From NCBI RefSeq assembly GCF_003260995.1, contig NZ_CP030040.1:3658109-3722108 (forward strand): a stretch of DNA of 64,000 nt. Direction: 5' to 3'. The notes beneath the pieces were generated by a model. It saw nothing but the letters and a program-made list of their open reading frames with translations. It was not told where the DNA came from and made no database searches. Origin of the DNA: Acetobacterium sp. KB-1. GTDB taxonomy: Bacteria > Bacillota > Clostridia > Eubacteriales > Eubacteriaceae. Numbering within the stretch: the stretch's first letter is position 1; every line of letters begins with the position of its first letter. The translations under genes were made by a program, and so were the position numbers. Below are positions 27,510-36,165 of the stretch, piece by piece.

Positions 27510-28691
27510 ATGGCACTATCACAGCATTTTTATCGACAAAACAGAAAGAAATTGGCAGACAGACTGGCGAACAACAGTCTTACCATTTTATTTTCAGGCC
27601 GGGAAATAGAGATGACGGCGGATGCCAGTTATCCCTTTTTTGCCAACAATAATTTTTATTATCTAACCGGTATAAGAGCGCCGGAGGTGGTCCTTGTGAT
27701 AATAAAAAACCATCATAATGACTGCGCTTATCAACTCTTTATTGAGTCGGCCGATCCATTAAAAGAAAAATGGGTGGGTAAGAAGATCAATCGCGATGCA
27801 GCAAAAGCGGTTTCAGGCATTGATGAAGTTTATTATGTTAAAGATTTACCTAAGGAGATTGCCCGTGCAGCAGCGGTTCAAACCGTCTATTTTGATTTTA
27901 AAACGCCTAAACATCAGAGTTTTAAAACCACCGATGAGGGGCTTAAAAAGATCTTAAAGCAATCCGAGTTAAAGGATCTTCATCCCATTTTAGCGGGCTT
28001 GCGACTGATTAAGAGCGAGGAAGAAATGCGTGCCATCGCGAAAGCCAATGCGGTTACAAAAAAAGGCATCGAAGAAATGAAGGCATTCATTAAATCCGGT
28101 ACCTACGAATATGAGCTGGCTGCTTTCTTTGAATATTATGTAAAAAAAGAAGGAACTGAGGGATTGGCCTTTGAAACCATTGTCGCATCAGGACAAAACG
28201 CCACCGTTTTGCATTATGTGTCCAATCACTGTCAGTTAAAATCAGGGGATTTGGTTCTCTTTGATCTGGGCGCCAGAGTGGATGGTTATTGCGGCGACTT
28301 AAGTCGGACCTTTCCGGTCAGTGGAGAAATGTCTAGGCAGCAGGAAAAGCTCTATGAAATTGTGGAAGCCGTTCAAAAGGAACTGATTGTCGCCTACAAA
28401 CCGGGTGCAGTGATGAAAGATTTACAGCAACTGACGAAGGAACTGTTTCTGGAGAAATGCTGTCGTGCCGGTTTTGTTCCCGAAAATAATGATATCACAG
28501 AATTTTATTATCATGGGATTGGTCATCCGTTGGGTTTGGATACCCATGATTTGCGACCGGAGGGCGATTTAATTTTGGTACCGGGAATGGTAATGACGGT
28601 GGAACCGGGTTTATATCTGGAAAAGCTTGGCATCGGTATTCGGATTGAAGATGATGTGGTGATAACGGATGACGGTTGTACCGTCTTATAG
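27510..28691 (+). CDS. Xaa-Pro aminopeptidase (M24B peptidase)
   Basis: About 393 residues. The N-terminal aminopeptidase-P domain includes PFFANNNFYYLTGI. The C-terminal pita-bread catalytic domain has all metal ligands: Asp in LFDLGARVDGYCGDLSRTFPV, His in YYHGIGHPLGLDTHD, Glu in MTVEPGLYL and Glu in IRIEDDVVI. It removes N-terminal residues before proline. ATG at 27510 is preferred over GTG 27507 because of TAGGAGA spacing. It is slightly shorter than E. coli PepP (440 residues). A dipeptidase activity (PepQ) is a less likely alternative because of the N-terminal domain. Confidence 0.9.
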   Translation: MALSQHFYRQNRKKLADRLANNSLTILFSGREIEMTADASYPFFANNNFYYLTGIRAPEVVLVIIKNHHNDCAYQLFIESADPLKEKWVGKKINRDAAKAVSGIDEVYYVKDLPKEIARAAAVQTVYFDFKTPKHQSFKTTDEGLKKILKQSELKDLHPILAGLRLIKSEEEMRAIAKANAVTKKGIEEMKAFIKSGTYEYELAAFFEYYVKKEGTEGLAFETIVASGQNATVLHYVSNHCQLKSGDLVLFDLGARVDGYCGDLSRTFPVSGEMSRQQEKLYEIVEAVQKELIVAYKPGAVMKDLQQLTKELFLEKCCRAGFVPENNDITEFYYHGIGHPLGLDTHDLRPEGDLILVPGMVMTVEPGLYLEKLGIGIRIEDDVVITDDGCTVL

Positions 28692-28774
28692 TTAAACACC
28701 TCTTATCGTTTAAAACAAAGAGCTTTGAATCAAACGATAAAACGAGCGGAAAACTTTAGTCGTAAATAAAGTAC

Positions 28775-28803
28775 TTGACAAAAAAAATAATGATGTGTAT
28801 GAT
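28775..28803 (+). promoter_or_regulatory. metK promoter
   Basis: TTGACA (28775-28780) and TATGAT (28798-28803) with a 17-base spacer. Transcription would start about 15 bases before the riboswitch. A small inverted repeat TTATCGTTT/AAACGATAA (28703-28740) lies upstream, after the aminopeptidase stop. Confidence 0.85.
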
Positions 28804-28821
28804 AAAAAAAAGTAATTGAAT

Positions 28822-28935
28822 ATTTACCTATCCAGAGAGGTGGAGGGACAGGCCCGATGAAACCCGGCAACCAGCGTATGTATGGTGCCAATACCTGCGA
28901 TATTTTCGCAATGATGGGATTTAATGTGAACATTA
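28822..28935 (+). promoter_or_regulatory. SAM-I (S-box) riboswitch
   Basis: The S-box core is clear: CTATCCAGAGAGGTGGAGGG, then the GGCCC-GATGAA-CCCGGCAACC block and a GGTGCCAATACCTGC hairpin. These match the conserved S-box consensus (AGAGAGGUGGAGGGA, UGAAGCCCGGCAACC, GGUGCCAAUUCCUGC). SAM binding would favour the terminator that follows. It fits the metK gene directly downstream. Confidence 0.95.
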
Positions 28936-28960
28936 GCCTCGTCGTTAGACGAGGCTTTTT
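28936..28960 (+). terminator. expression-platform terminator of the S-box
   Basis: GCCTCGTC pairs with GACGAGGC around GTTA, followed by five T. It lies between the riboswitch core and metK. Confidence 0.92.
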
Positions 28961-29031
28961 CATTATCAACGTTCGTGATTATCATAAAAGCGATCAGGTA
29001 AATGGACATTACATTAAAAAAGGAGAGCAAA

Positions 29032-30210
29032 ATGAAAAAATTATTTACCTCAGAATCGGTGACAGAGGGCCATCCCGATAAGATTTCTGATCAAATTTCC
29101 GATGCCGTTCTGGATGCCATTTTCGCACAGGATCCGATGGCTCGAGTGGCCTGTGAAACACTGGTAACAACTGGTTTGGTACTGGTTGCCGGCGAGATTA
29201 CGACGTCTTGCTACGTGGATATTCCTAAAATTGTCCGAGCAACTGTTCGTGAAATTGGCTATGATCGGGCAAAATATGGTTTTGATTGTGATACCTGTTC
29301 AGTCGTTACAGCCATTGATGAGCAATCAACCGATATTGCTATGGGTGTGGATGAAGGACTGGAATCAAGAAAAGGTGAATCAAGAGAAGCTGATCTGGCT
29401 GCTGGTGCCGGTGATCAGGGGATGATGTTTGGCTTTGCCTGCAATGAAACCCCGGAACTTATGCCATTGCCAATATCACTAGCCCATCAACTGGCCAAAC
29501 GACTCACCGATATCCGCAAAGAAAAAATCGTAAACTATTTACGTCCGGATGGAAAAACCCAGGTAACGGTGGAATACAATGATGGGGTGCCAACACGGAT
29601 TGATGCCGTGGTTATTTCTACTCAGCATAGTACCGATGTTTCTTCAGAAACCATTGAGAAGGACATGATTGAAAAAGTAATTAAGGTCGTGATTGATCCG
29701 GCCTTACTGGACGCCGATACGAAGTATTTTGTTAATCCCACCGGGCGGTTTGTCATCGGCGGACCACAGGGTGATTGTGGATTAACCGGCCGAAAAATTA
29801 TTGTTGATACCTACGGCGGTTATGGCCGTCATGGTGGTGGGGCATTTTCTGGAAAAGATCCCACAAAGGTGGATCGGTCCGGTGCCTATGCAGCCCGACA
29901 TGTGGCAAAAAATATTGTTGCTGCCGGTCTGGCAGATAAATGTGAGGTTGAGTTGGCTTATGCCATCGGTGTGGCGACACCGGTGTCAATTTACGTGGAT
30001 ACTTTTGGGACTGGCAAAATTGATGATGATAAAATCGTTACGCTGATTCAGGAAAATTTTGATTTAAGACCAGCCGCGATTATTAAAAACCTAGGTTTGA
30101 GAGCCCCTATTTACAAACAAACAGCGGCCTATGGTCATTTCGGACGAACCGATCTGGATTTGCCCTGGGAACGGCTGGACATGGTTGAAAAATTAAAAAG
30201 CAATCGCTAA
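29032..30210 (+). CDS. metK: S-adenosylmethionine synthetase
   Basis: 392 residues. The sequence begins [25 protein letters not shown], the invariant MetK start with the catalytic His, and includes [20 protein letters not shown] and [15 protein letters not shown] (ATP and metal site). It joins methionine and ATP into SAM. ATG at 29032 is chosen over 29002 because of the GGAGAG ribosome binding site and the family start. It is under an S-box riboswitch. The gene after it is separated by 160 AT-rich bases without a recognised feature. Confidence 0.97.
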   Translation: MKKLFTSESVTEGHPDKISDQISDAVLDAIFAQDPMARVACETLVTTGLVLVAGEITTSCYVDIPKIVRATVREIGYDRAKYGFDCDTCSVVTAIDEQSTDIAMGVDEGLESRKGESREADLAAGAGDQGMMFGFACNETPELMPLPISLAHQLAKRLTDIRKEKIVNYLRPDGKTQVTVEYNDGVPTRIDAVVISTQHSTDVSSETIEKDMIEKVIKVVIDPALLDADTKYFVNPTGRFVIGGPQGDCGLTGRKIIVDTYGGYGRHGGGAFSGKDPTKVDRSGAYAARHVAKNIVAAGLADKCEVELAYAIGVATPVSIYVDTFGTGKIDDDKIVTLIQENFDLRPAAIIKNLGLRAPIYKQTAAYGHFGRTDLDLPWERLDMVEKLKSNR

Positions 30211-30370
30211 ATAACTGAATTCGGAAAAAAGAAACCTGGAATTTTATGCATCGTATGCGTATTGAAATCAATAATGGGTATATCTTATTGAGTAGAATTA
30301 GAAGTATAAACGATAATTTGCTCTTGATGTGCCTCTTATTGTTTCAAAAATTAAATTAGCTGGAGGAAAA

Positions 30371-30805
30371 ATGGAGAAATATGTCGAAATTTATAATGCG
30401 TTCGGAAAAGAAAAACCGGTAGAAGAACAGCCCCTTTATCACATGAATTGTGCCGAGGTTCTCCTTCGGGGAGCCAATGACAAGTACGAAATAAACCTTC
30501 CCGAAGAAAGTTTTCGGATGCTTCAGGGCTTTGGCGCCGGATTCTATTCAGAAAGAACCTGTGGCGCTTTTTCGGGTTCATTAGCTGCTTTAAGTGCCAT
30601 GTATACAGATGAGAGACCATCGGATCAGGCCAAAATGACCAGAGCGGCAAAACTTCTGGTTGAAGAATTTGAAAAAGAATTCGGCAGTTTGGATTGCGAC
30701 TATATAAAAAAACACCATCGTGATGAGGTCGCTGGCTGTAACCCGGTTAAATTGCGGTCTGGACAGGTTTTTGATCGCGTTGTTGCAGCACTGGAACAAG
30801 AATAA
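30371..30805 (+). CDS. C_GCAxxG_C_C family redox-type protein
   Basis: 144 residues. The family's spaced cysteines are present: NCAEVLLRGA, then RTCGAFSGSLAAL, LDCDYIKKHH and AGCNPV. Proteins of this family are small, probably bind a metal or redox cofactor, and often act near oxidoreductases, but no reaction is established. TGGAGG precedes ATG 30371, chosen over 30329. It lies 27 bases before the HdeD-like gene. Confidence 0.78.
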   Translation: MEKYVEIYNAFGKEKPVEEQPLYHMNCAEVLLRGANDKYEINLPEESFRMLQGFGAGFYSERTCGAFSGSLAALSAMYTDERPSDQAKMTRAAKLLVEEFEKEFGSLDCDYIKKHHRDEVAGCNPVKLRSGQVFDRVVAALEQE

Positions 30806-30832
30806 GAACAGCAAAAAAACGGAGGTTATTCT

Positions 30833-31447
30833 ATGAATCAAAGTGAAGCGAAATCCCTGGGGATTGATATCCTGGAACGGTCTTATGGCAAGTGGTGGCT
30901 GATGCTACTGGATGGGCTTTGTTTTATTGCGCTGGCCATATTTGCTATTTTTTTTAGCAATCATGCCATTACGCTACTGGTTTTTGTTTTTGGTGTATAT
31001 CGCGGCATCATGGCCGTTATTTATATCGTTACGGCGCTGATGATCCGTCAAAAATATGGTGCCAACACGGGTTTTAGTCTGGGAAGAGGTATCTTTGATT
31101 TAATCATCAGTGCAATTTTTTTACTGGCTCCCAATGTAATTGTAGCATTTTTTATTATCATCGTCGGCATTTGGGCGATTATTACGGGCATCTTTCTACT
31201 GATTATTTCGGCAAATTCCGGATCAGTGGGTAGAATGGTGAAAATTGTTATGGGTGTGGCTTTGATTGGCTTTGGCATCTATGCTTTTATTAATCCGATG
31301 GGCCCGGCGACAATTATCGTCATGATTGTCGGGATTGCTTTTGGTATCTTTGGCCTATTTTTGGTAATTCAATCGATTGGTATGAAACGAACCTTTACTC
31401 AAATTAAAAAAGTTAAAAAGGGTTATGAGGATTATCATGTTGAATAA
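30833..31447 (+). CDS. HdeD/DUF308 family membrane protein
   Basis: 204 residues with about six membrane helices in pairs, including LMLLDGLCFIALAIFAIFFS, ITLLVFVFGVYRGIMAVIYI, LIISAIFLLAPNVIVAFFII and a repeated GIWAIITGIFLLI type segment. This pattern is the HdeD/DUF308 duplication of three-helix units. HdeD is linked to acid stress in E. coli, but its mechanism is unknown and the role here is open. CGGAGG precedes the start. Confidence 0.78.
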   Translation: MNQSEAKSLGIDILERSYGKWWLMLLDGLCFIALAIFAIFFSNHAITLLVFVFGVYRGIMAVIYIVTALMIRQKYGANTGFSLGRGIFDLIISAIFLLAPNVIVAFFIIIVGIWAIITGIFLLIISANSGSVGRMVKIVMGVALIGFGIYAFINPMGPATIIVMIVGIAFGIFGLFLVIQSIGMKRTFTQIKKVKKGYEDYHVE

Positions 31448-31477
31448 AGAAATATAAATCATGTGATGAATCATGTA

Positions 31478-31512
31478 AGCAGCTCGGGTTATGATAACCT
31501 GAGCTGCTTTTT
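31478..31512 (+). terminator. intrinsic terminator after the HdeD-like gene
   Basis: AGCAGCTCGGGTTAT pairs with ATAACCTGAGCTGCT (one wobble), followed by TTTT. Confidence 0.9.
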
Positions 31513-31550
31513 AAATGGGTTAAAATGTAAATTGATTGATAGACGGCCCG

Positions 31551-32813
31551 TCAAGTATTGTTTTGGCAATGGTTCTCAATAAAGGCAAGTGCAGTTTCGG
31601 TTCCATTTTCCCCATCGATAATGCTTTTTAGTGCATGCGTCTTTGATTGGATGGCTTCTTCTTCAAACTGGATGAAGCGTTGGATCAGCACGCGTGTTGT
31701 GACCTGGGCTTCCTTTAGCGGTTTTAAAGCATACCCCTGTTGATAGAGTCGGTTGGCCCAGAAGGGTTGATCCACCGAAAAGGGGATAATGAGCTGCGGT
31801 TTTCCGCTTTTGATGGCGGCCGCCATGGTTCCCACGCCGCCATGATGGACGATCCCTTTGCCATGGGGAAACAGCAATAAATGCGGTGCTGCATCGATCG
31901 TTAGCAGATCCGCATCTTCATCAAAATGCAAGCCGCTGTTGCCAGTTAAAAGGATGCCCCGTGAGTGGGTGGATAAAAGGGCTTCCTGGAGATTGCGTTT
32001 AAACTGGGTTGGAGATTTTAAGGGCATACTACTAAACGAGATGATAATGGGGGCTGGTCCGGCACTTAAAAAGGCTGTGATTCTAGAATCAAGTTGCTCT
32101 TTTTGTGAATGACGATAAAAAAATCCAGGTGTCAGCACCCGACCCTCCCAGCTAGTTACTTCCGGAAACAAGGCCTTGCTAATCGGATAAATAATCGGGA
32201 TGTCTTGACCATTAAGGGAAAAGGTATAGCGTCCGCTTTTGCGTTTGGGAAGATGAAGGGTTTTTTCCCTAAAGTCATTCACCTCATTAATACTTGATCG
32301 CTCGGCCTGAGCCATCACCGAATAGCTCCAGCGGTTGAAATGCTTGCCGAAATTTCTGGTAGCAGAGATGGCCAGGTTGGGAAATTCATCAATCGGAAAG
32401 GTAATCGGAACCGGAGGGATACTGATACAGGGAATGTTAAGAGCCTCGGCAATATCCGGGGCACCAAAGACTTTGGGATGATAGAGGATCACATCCGCCC
32501 CCTGGGTTGCTTCGTAGAACTGATCAAGGGTTTGTCGAAAGGCTGGGTTAACCACCTCGTCCAAATATTTTTTGGTGCGAAGTGGATGAGTCGCGGCATG
32601 TGCAAAAACCATTTGTCCTTCCTCGGTTTCCAGCATTGCCATGAGATCACTGGCAGCTTCTTTAAATTCGATTCCGGCTTTTTCAATGAAGGGTTTAAAT
32701 GTTTTTCCGGTACAGATGACAGCTTGATGCCCTTTTTCCAGGGCTTTTTTTGCTAATGCGATAAAGGGCTCGACATCACCACGGGTGCCCAGGGTCAGGA
32801 TTGAAATTCTCAT
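31551..32813 (-). CDS. GT1-family glycosyltransferase (UDP-glycosyltransferase / macrolide or sterol type)
   Basis: 420 residues with two Rossmann-like domains (GT-B). The N-terminal MRISILTLGTRGDVEPFIALAKKALEKGH is typical of sterol 3-beta-glucosyltransferase-like and rhamnosyltransferase enzymes. The C-terminal donor site includes HGKGIVHHGGVGTMAAAIKSGKPQLIIPFSVDQPFWANRL. It would move a sugar from a nucleotide sugar onto a lipid, natural product or drug. No biosynthetic partner genes lie next to it. Its neighbourhood (LysR regulator, MATE exporter, regulator remnant) suggests an accessory or defence-type locus. Confidence 0.85.
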   Translation of the reverse strand: MRISILTLGTRGDVEPFIALAKKALEKGHQAVICTGKTFKPFIEKAGIEFKEAASDLMAMLETEEGQMVFAHAATHPLRTKKYLDEVVNPAFRQTLDQFYEATQGADVILYHPKVFGAPDIAEALNIPCISIPPVPITFPIDEFPNLAISATRNFGKHFNRWSYSVMAQAERSSINEVNDFREKTLHLPKRKSGRYTFSLNGQDIPIIYPISKALFPEVTSWEGRVLTPGFFYRHSQKEQLDSRITAFLSAGPAPIIISFSSMPLKSPTQFKRNLQEALLSTHSRGILLTGNSGLHFDEDADLLTIDAAPHLLLFPHGKGIVHHGGVGTMAAAIKSGKPQLIIPFSVDQPFWANRLYQQGYALKPLKEAQVTTRVLIQRFIQFEEEAIQSKTHALKSIIDGENGTETALAFIENHCQNNT

Positions 32814-33142
32814 TGATAAAACTTCCTTTCTCCTTCAAAATAAGTTGCATAAAACATGATCTAGGGCGGTCACATGGCGACTAAGGGGTCAGACCCTCGC
32901 TCGCCGGCAGCACACAGTTTAATTTCTAACCCGTTCAATTTGTAACCTGTTCTAATTCAACTTATACAGTTTGCAATTAAATTTATTGATTAATCTGAAT
33001 CATATCTGAACATTTTATATTTTTATCATACTTTTTTTACCCTGATTTTTCAAGAGGAATAAACATATTGATGAAGTAATGTAATTTTACCAGCGCATCA
33101 ATCGCTTGGTTAATTAATACCAAGCTAAAAGACTTTATTTGG
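32814..33142. other. 329-base gap without a gene
   Basis: I find no gene here. A small palindrome GCTTGGT/ACCAAGC around 33111-33127 could form a hairpin just downstream of the Crp/Fnr remnant, without a clear T-run. Confidence 0.5.
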
Positions 33143-33330
33143 TTAATTAGGTGGGGAAAGCATGTAAAACAGTGAAATTTGATTACGCGTCACCTGAATT
33201 AATCCATCCTTTTCCATTCGCATTAATTCCCGGGAGATAGCACTGCGATCCGCCGACAAATAGTGAGCCAGTTTTTCCCGGCGAAAGGGCAGATTAATGG
33301 TGGTTGATAATGGTTCTTTAAGATTCCCGG
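33143..33330 (-). pseudogene. remnant of a Crp/Fnr-family regulator (C-terminal helix-turn-helix only)
   Basis: Translating the minus strand from about 33330 to the TAA at 33143-33145 gives INLPFRREKLAHYLSADRS, then AISRELMRMEKDGLI, then QVTRN and a short tail ending PPN. This is the HTH_Crp DNA-binding domain with its recognition helix, closely matching the family pattern. The frame stays open upstream but the sequence no longer resembles the family. There is no cNMP-binding domain and no start codon with a ribosome binding site. It is therefore a gene fragment. The intact regulator probably controlled the neighbouring genes before loss. Confidence 0.8.
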
Positions 33331-33511
33331 GTGTTTTTATTGAGGTGGTGTTGCATTTACGGTATAATAAAAAGATTGAAGTAGCTAACCCAGATGATCC
33401 ATCTTGACAAGATCGTGAAATGGGGTGGTTATTAAACGGCTTTAATCGGTGTCATTTAATACAATTGCTAGCACCCGTTAAGTAAATAGACGAGAATAAA
33501 GGTGAATGCCC

Positions 33512-34450
33512 ATGGAAATCAAACAATTGACATATTTTCAGACCTGTGCGGAACTTCAGTCGCTGACAAAGGCAGCAGAAGTGCTCTATACCACCCAACC
33601 TCATGTCAGTATGGTCATTCGTGCCTTAGAAAATGAACTGGGGGTTCAGCTTTTTCACCGGAAATCAAAGGGGGTGGAACTAACTGATGCCGGAAAACGG
33701 ATCTACGATTATAGCGCTAATCTCTTAAAGAATGCGGCCCTGATTACAGCGGCCGCGCATTCAGGGAACCAATTGCAGTTAAAAATCGCCACTAATCCCA
33801 GCAGTAATATGGCTGCATTGCTGGCCCGTTTCTATACCCTTAATCGGGCAAGTGATTTTTGTATCGACTACACTCAATGTGGAATTGAGAGAATGATCGC
33901 CCTGGTTTCAGACAAAGCGGCAGATCTTGGTTTTATTTTTGTAGCCGACAACAAAAGCCGGGCACTACAGCATTTGTTAAAACAAAAGCGGCTTGTTTTT
34001 GAGTCGCTGCTCTTAACCGATATGGTGCTATACGTCGGCAGGAATCACCCCCTTTATGGACAATCAGTAATTGCTCCAGATATCCTTAAAACCTTGAAGT
34101 ATGTACAGCTTCGAGATGATTATTTTACGCTGGAAGATCTGCTCGAAAGCCTGGTACCTAAAAGTCAGTGCGGATTTAATATCAACCGTGCTGTGGTTAC
34201 CAACAGTGACCATGCGATGATCCAGTTGCTAAAACAAAGCGATTTGGCCAATCTCGGTAGCTACTGGCTGAAAGATGTTTATCGGCAATATGATTTTGAA
34301 CGGATTAAGATCCATGGCTTTGAAAAAAAGGTCACCTTTGGGATCATTAGTCGGGAAGGTGAGAGCCTTCCCGATTTGGCTGATTCATTTCTGGATTTTG
34401 TCCGCCACGTGCTGCAGCGGGAAAACACTAAGAAATCTGAACTGGTATAA
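33512..34450 (+). CDS. LysR-family transcriptional regulator
   Basis: About 312 residues. The N-terminal winged helix-turn-helix is MEIKQLTYFQTCAELQSLTKAAEVLYTTQPHVSMVIRALENELGVQLFHRKSKG, a textbook LysR start. The remainder is a LysR substrate-binding domain. ATG at 33512 is preferred over 33506 because AAGGTGA lies 6 bases before it. It is transcribed toward the MATE exporter 82 bases downstream and may control it, or the divergent glycosyltransferase upstream. TTGACA at 33404-33409 is a possible -35 box with a poor -10. Confidence 0.92.
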   Translation: MEIKQLTYFQTCAELQSLTKAAEVLYTTQPHVSMVIRALENELGVQLFHRKSKGVELTDAGKRIYDYSANLLKNAALITAAAHSGNQLQLKIATNPSSNMAALLARFYTLNRASDFCIDYTQCGIERMIALVSDKAADLGFIFVADNKSRALQHLLKQKRLVFESLLLTDMVLYVGRNHPLYGQSVIAPDILKTLKYVQLRDDYFTLEDLLESLVPKSQCGFNINRAVVTNSDHAMIQLLKQSDLANLGSYWLKDVYRQYDFERIKIHGFEKKVTFGIISREGESLPDLADSFLDFVRHVLQRENTKKSELV

Positions 34451-34490
34451 GAAATCCTTATCACAATGTCATAAATTATTGGTAATATCT

Positions 34491-34532
34491 AAAAAAAAAC
34501 CACCATGATATCATAACTATGGAGGTTTTTTT
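34491..34532 (+). promoter_or_regulatory. hairpin that hides the ribosome binding site of the MATE gene
   Basis: AAAAAACCACCAT (5' arm) pairs with ATGGAGGTTTTTT (3' arm) with one mismatch around a short AT-rich loop. The 3' arm contains the GGAGG ribosome binding site of the MATE gene and ends directly before its ATG. As DNA it looks like a terminator for the LysR gene, but the position suggests control of translation or read-through. Confidence 0.6.
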
Positions 34533-35924
34533 ATGCAATCTTTTCAATCCGGAAAAACAATACAGAATCTTACACGTGGCTCGATTCCCAAAGTTCTTTT
34601 TATCTTCACATTGCCGCTATTACTAACGCAGATTCTCCAACAGGTGTTCAGCCTTGTTGATGGTATGCTAATTGGTCAATACGCTGGCGGTGAAGCATTA
34701 GCGGCAGTAGGTATTGCAGGACTTTTTTTGTCTGTTGCGCTCAATTTTTTTATTGGCCTGTCCACAGGCATCAGTGTTTTAACGGCTAATCTTTTTGGAA
34801 GTCGTCAGTACACAGCGCTGAAACAAAGTATTACCACAGCACTTGTTATCGGGGGGGTGGCAGGAAGCCTGCTGACGCTTCTAGGGCGTGGGGCCATTCC
34901 TTTTTACCTTGAAGTTCTAAAAACGCCGGAACCTATTTTTACTGGAGCAAAAATGTATTTAGAAGTCTGTTGTTTTGGGTTGATTCCGCAATTAATTTAC
35001 CAGATTGGCATGGCGATTCTCCGCTCGTTAGGCAATACTCGTTCGGCCTTGATTTTGTTGGGAATTACCACTTTAATCAATGTTTTACTGGATGTTCTAT
35101 TTATCTTTTTCGGCCAGATGGGTATTATCGGTGCAGCCCTTGCTACCCTGATTGCCCAATGGCTGCTGGCCCTGCTGATGATTAATAAGCTACAGTGCCT
35201 GCCTTTTGAGTATCGTCCATCCTTTAGCAAAGATGCCGTTAAGTTGTCGTTGATTCCTGAAATGATGCGGATTGGTACCCCTTCGGGGTTGCAAGCAATC
35301 TTTATGAGCCTGTCATCGTTGGTTATTCAAACTTACATCAATGGTTTCGGTGCTGCTGCCATTGCTGGAATGAGTGTCTTTGCCCGGATTGAAGGGTTTT
35401 TATATTTTCCTGCCTTTTCTTTCGGGATGGCGGTTACGGGCTTTGTTGGTCAGAATCTTGGGGCAAAAAAACCGCAACGGATTCGGCGTGGCATTGGTAT
35501 TAGTATCCTCGCGGCGGGGGTCTTTACACTGGTTGGATCTTTACTATTGATGAAGTTTTCCAACTCCTTATTGAATTGGTTCACCAATGATCCCGAGGTC
35601 ATTCGCAATGGAAAGCAGGCTGTCGTTACGATTTTTCCCTTATATTTTCTCTATGCTATTAATCAAGTGCTAATCGGAGCGATTCGCGGTTTCAAAAAAA
35701 CAGGCTATCCGATGATTGCCTCATTGATTGCCTACTGCCTGGTTCGGATTTTATGGTGCGCCCTGTTGCTGCCGCAGTTTAATGATCTGGGGGTGGTTTA
35801 CACCAGTTATGTTATTAGCTTTGTCCTCTTGCTGGGCTTACTGATTTTTGGATATCAACGGTTTTGTCAGCCTTCGTATCAGCAACTCACGCTTTCAGCA
35901 GCAACTACCTCAATTAAATCATAA
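34533..35924 (+). CDS. MATE-family multidrug/Na+ exporter
   Basis: 463 residues with 12 predicted helices in two homologous halves. MATE features are visible: IPKVLFIFTLPLLLTQILQQVFSLVDGMLIGQYAGGEALAAVGIAG in the first half and the matching LSLIPEMMRIGTPSGLQAIFMSLSSLVIQTYINGFGAAAIAGMSVFARIEG in the second, then AVTGFVGQNLGA. It belongs to the NorM/DinF group by feel. It would export cationic compounds using a sodium or proton gradient. It lies downstream of a LysR gene and an RBS-masking hairpin, so induction is probable. Confidence 0.93.
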   Translation: MQSFQSGKTIQNLTRGSIPKVLFIFTLPLLLTQILQQVFSLVDGMLIGQYAGGEALAAVGIAGLFLSVALNFFIGLSTGISVLTANLFGSRQYTALKQSITTALVIGGVAGSLLTLLGRGAIPFYLEVLKTPEPIFTGAKMYLEVCCFGLIPQLIYQIGMAILRSLGNTRSALILLGITTLINVLLDVLFIFFGQMGIIGAALATLIAQWLLALLMINKLQCLPFEYRPSFSKDAVKLSLIPEMMRIGTPSGLQAIFMSLSSLVIQTYINGFGAAAIAGMSVFARIEGFLYFPAFSFGMAVTGFVGQNLGAKKPQRIRRGIGISILAAGVFTLVGSLLLMKFSNSLLNWFTNDPEVIRNGKQAVVTIFPLYFLYAINQVLIGAIRGFKKTGYPMIASLIAYCLVRILWCALLLPQFNDLGVVYTSYVISFVLLLGLLIFGYQRFCQPSYQQLTLSAATTSIKS

Positions 35925-36036
35925 GCTTTGTTTTCAGGCAATGCTATAGATTCAGATAAAGATCTTTGGTGCTGTTGAAATGGGCCCCTATGTCCTTAAT
36001 ACTTGGAGATGCTGGGAATAAAATAATCAGTTAGTT

Positions 36037-36091
36037 TGAAGTTCTGAACAGTGATTGAAATTCTTAATCACTTTTCAGAACTTCTTTATTT
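36037..36091 (+). terminator. intrinsic terminator after the MATE gene
   Basis: GAAGTTCTGAA and AGTGATT arms pair with AATCACT and TTCAGAACTTC around GAAATTCTT, followed by TTTATTTT. Confidence 0.88.
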
Positions 36092-36104
36092 TAAATACTT
36101 ATGT

Positions 36105-36110
36105 TATAAT
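36105..36110 (+). promoter_or_regulatory. -10 box before the U32 gene
   Basis: TATAAT 56 bases before the start. The -35 region is poor. Confidence 0.45.
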
Positions 36111-36165
36111 AATCAATTGCATAGAAGTTACGTAAAACATTAATTAACAGGAACATGAGGTAAAA

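Noticed and set aside
28857-29081. 74-codon frame over the S-box and metK start
   Set aside because: It lies in the riboswitch and overlaps metK in another frame. The RNA structure explains the conservation.
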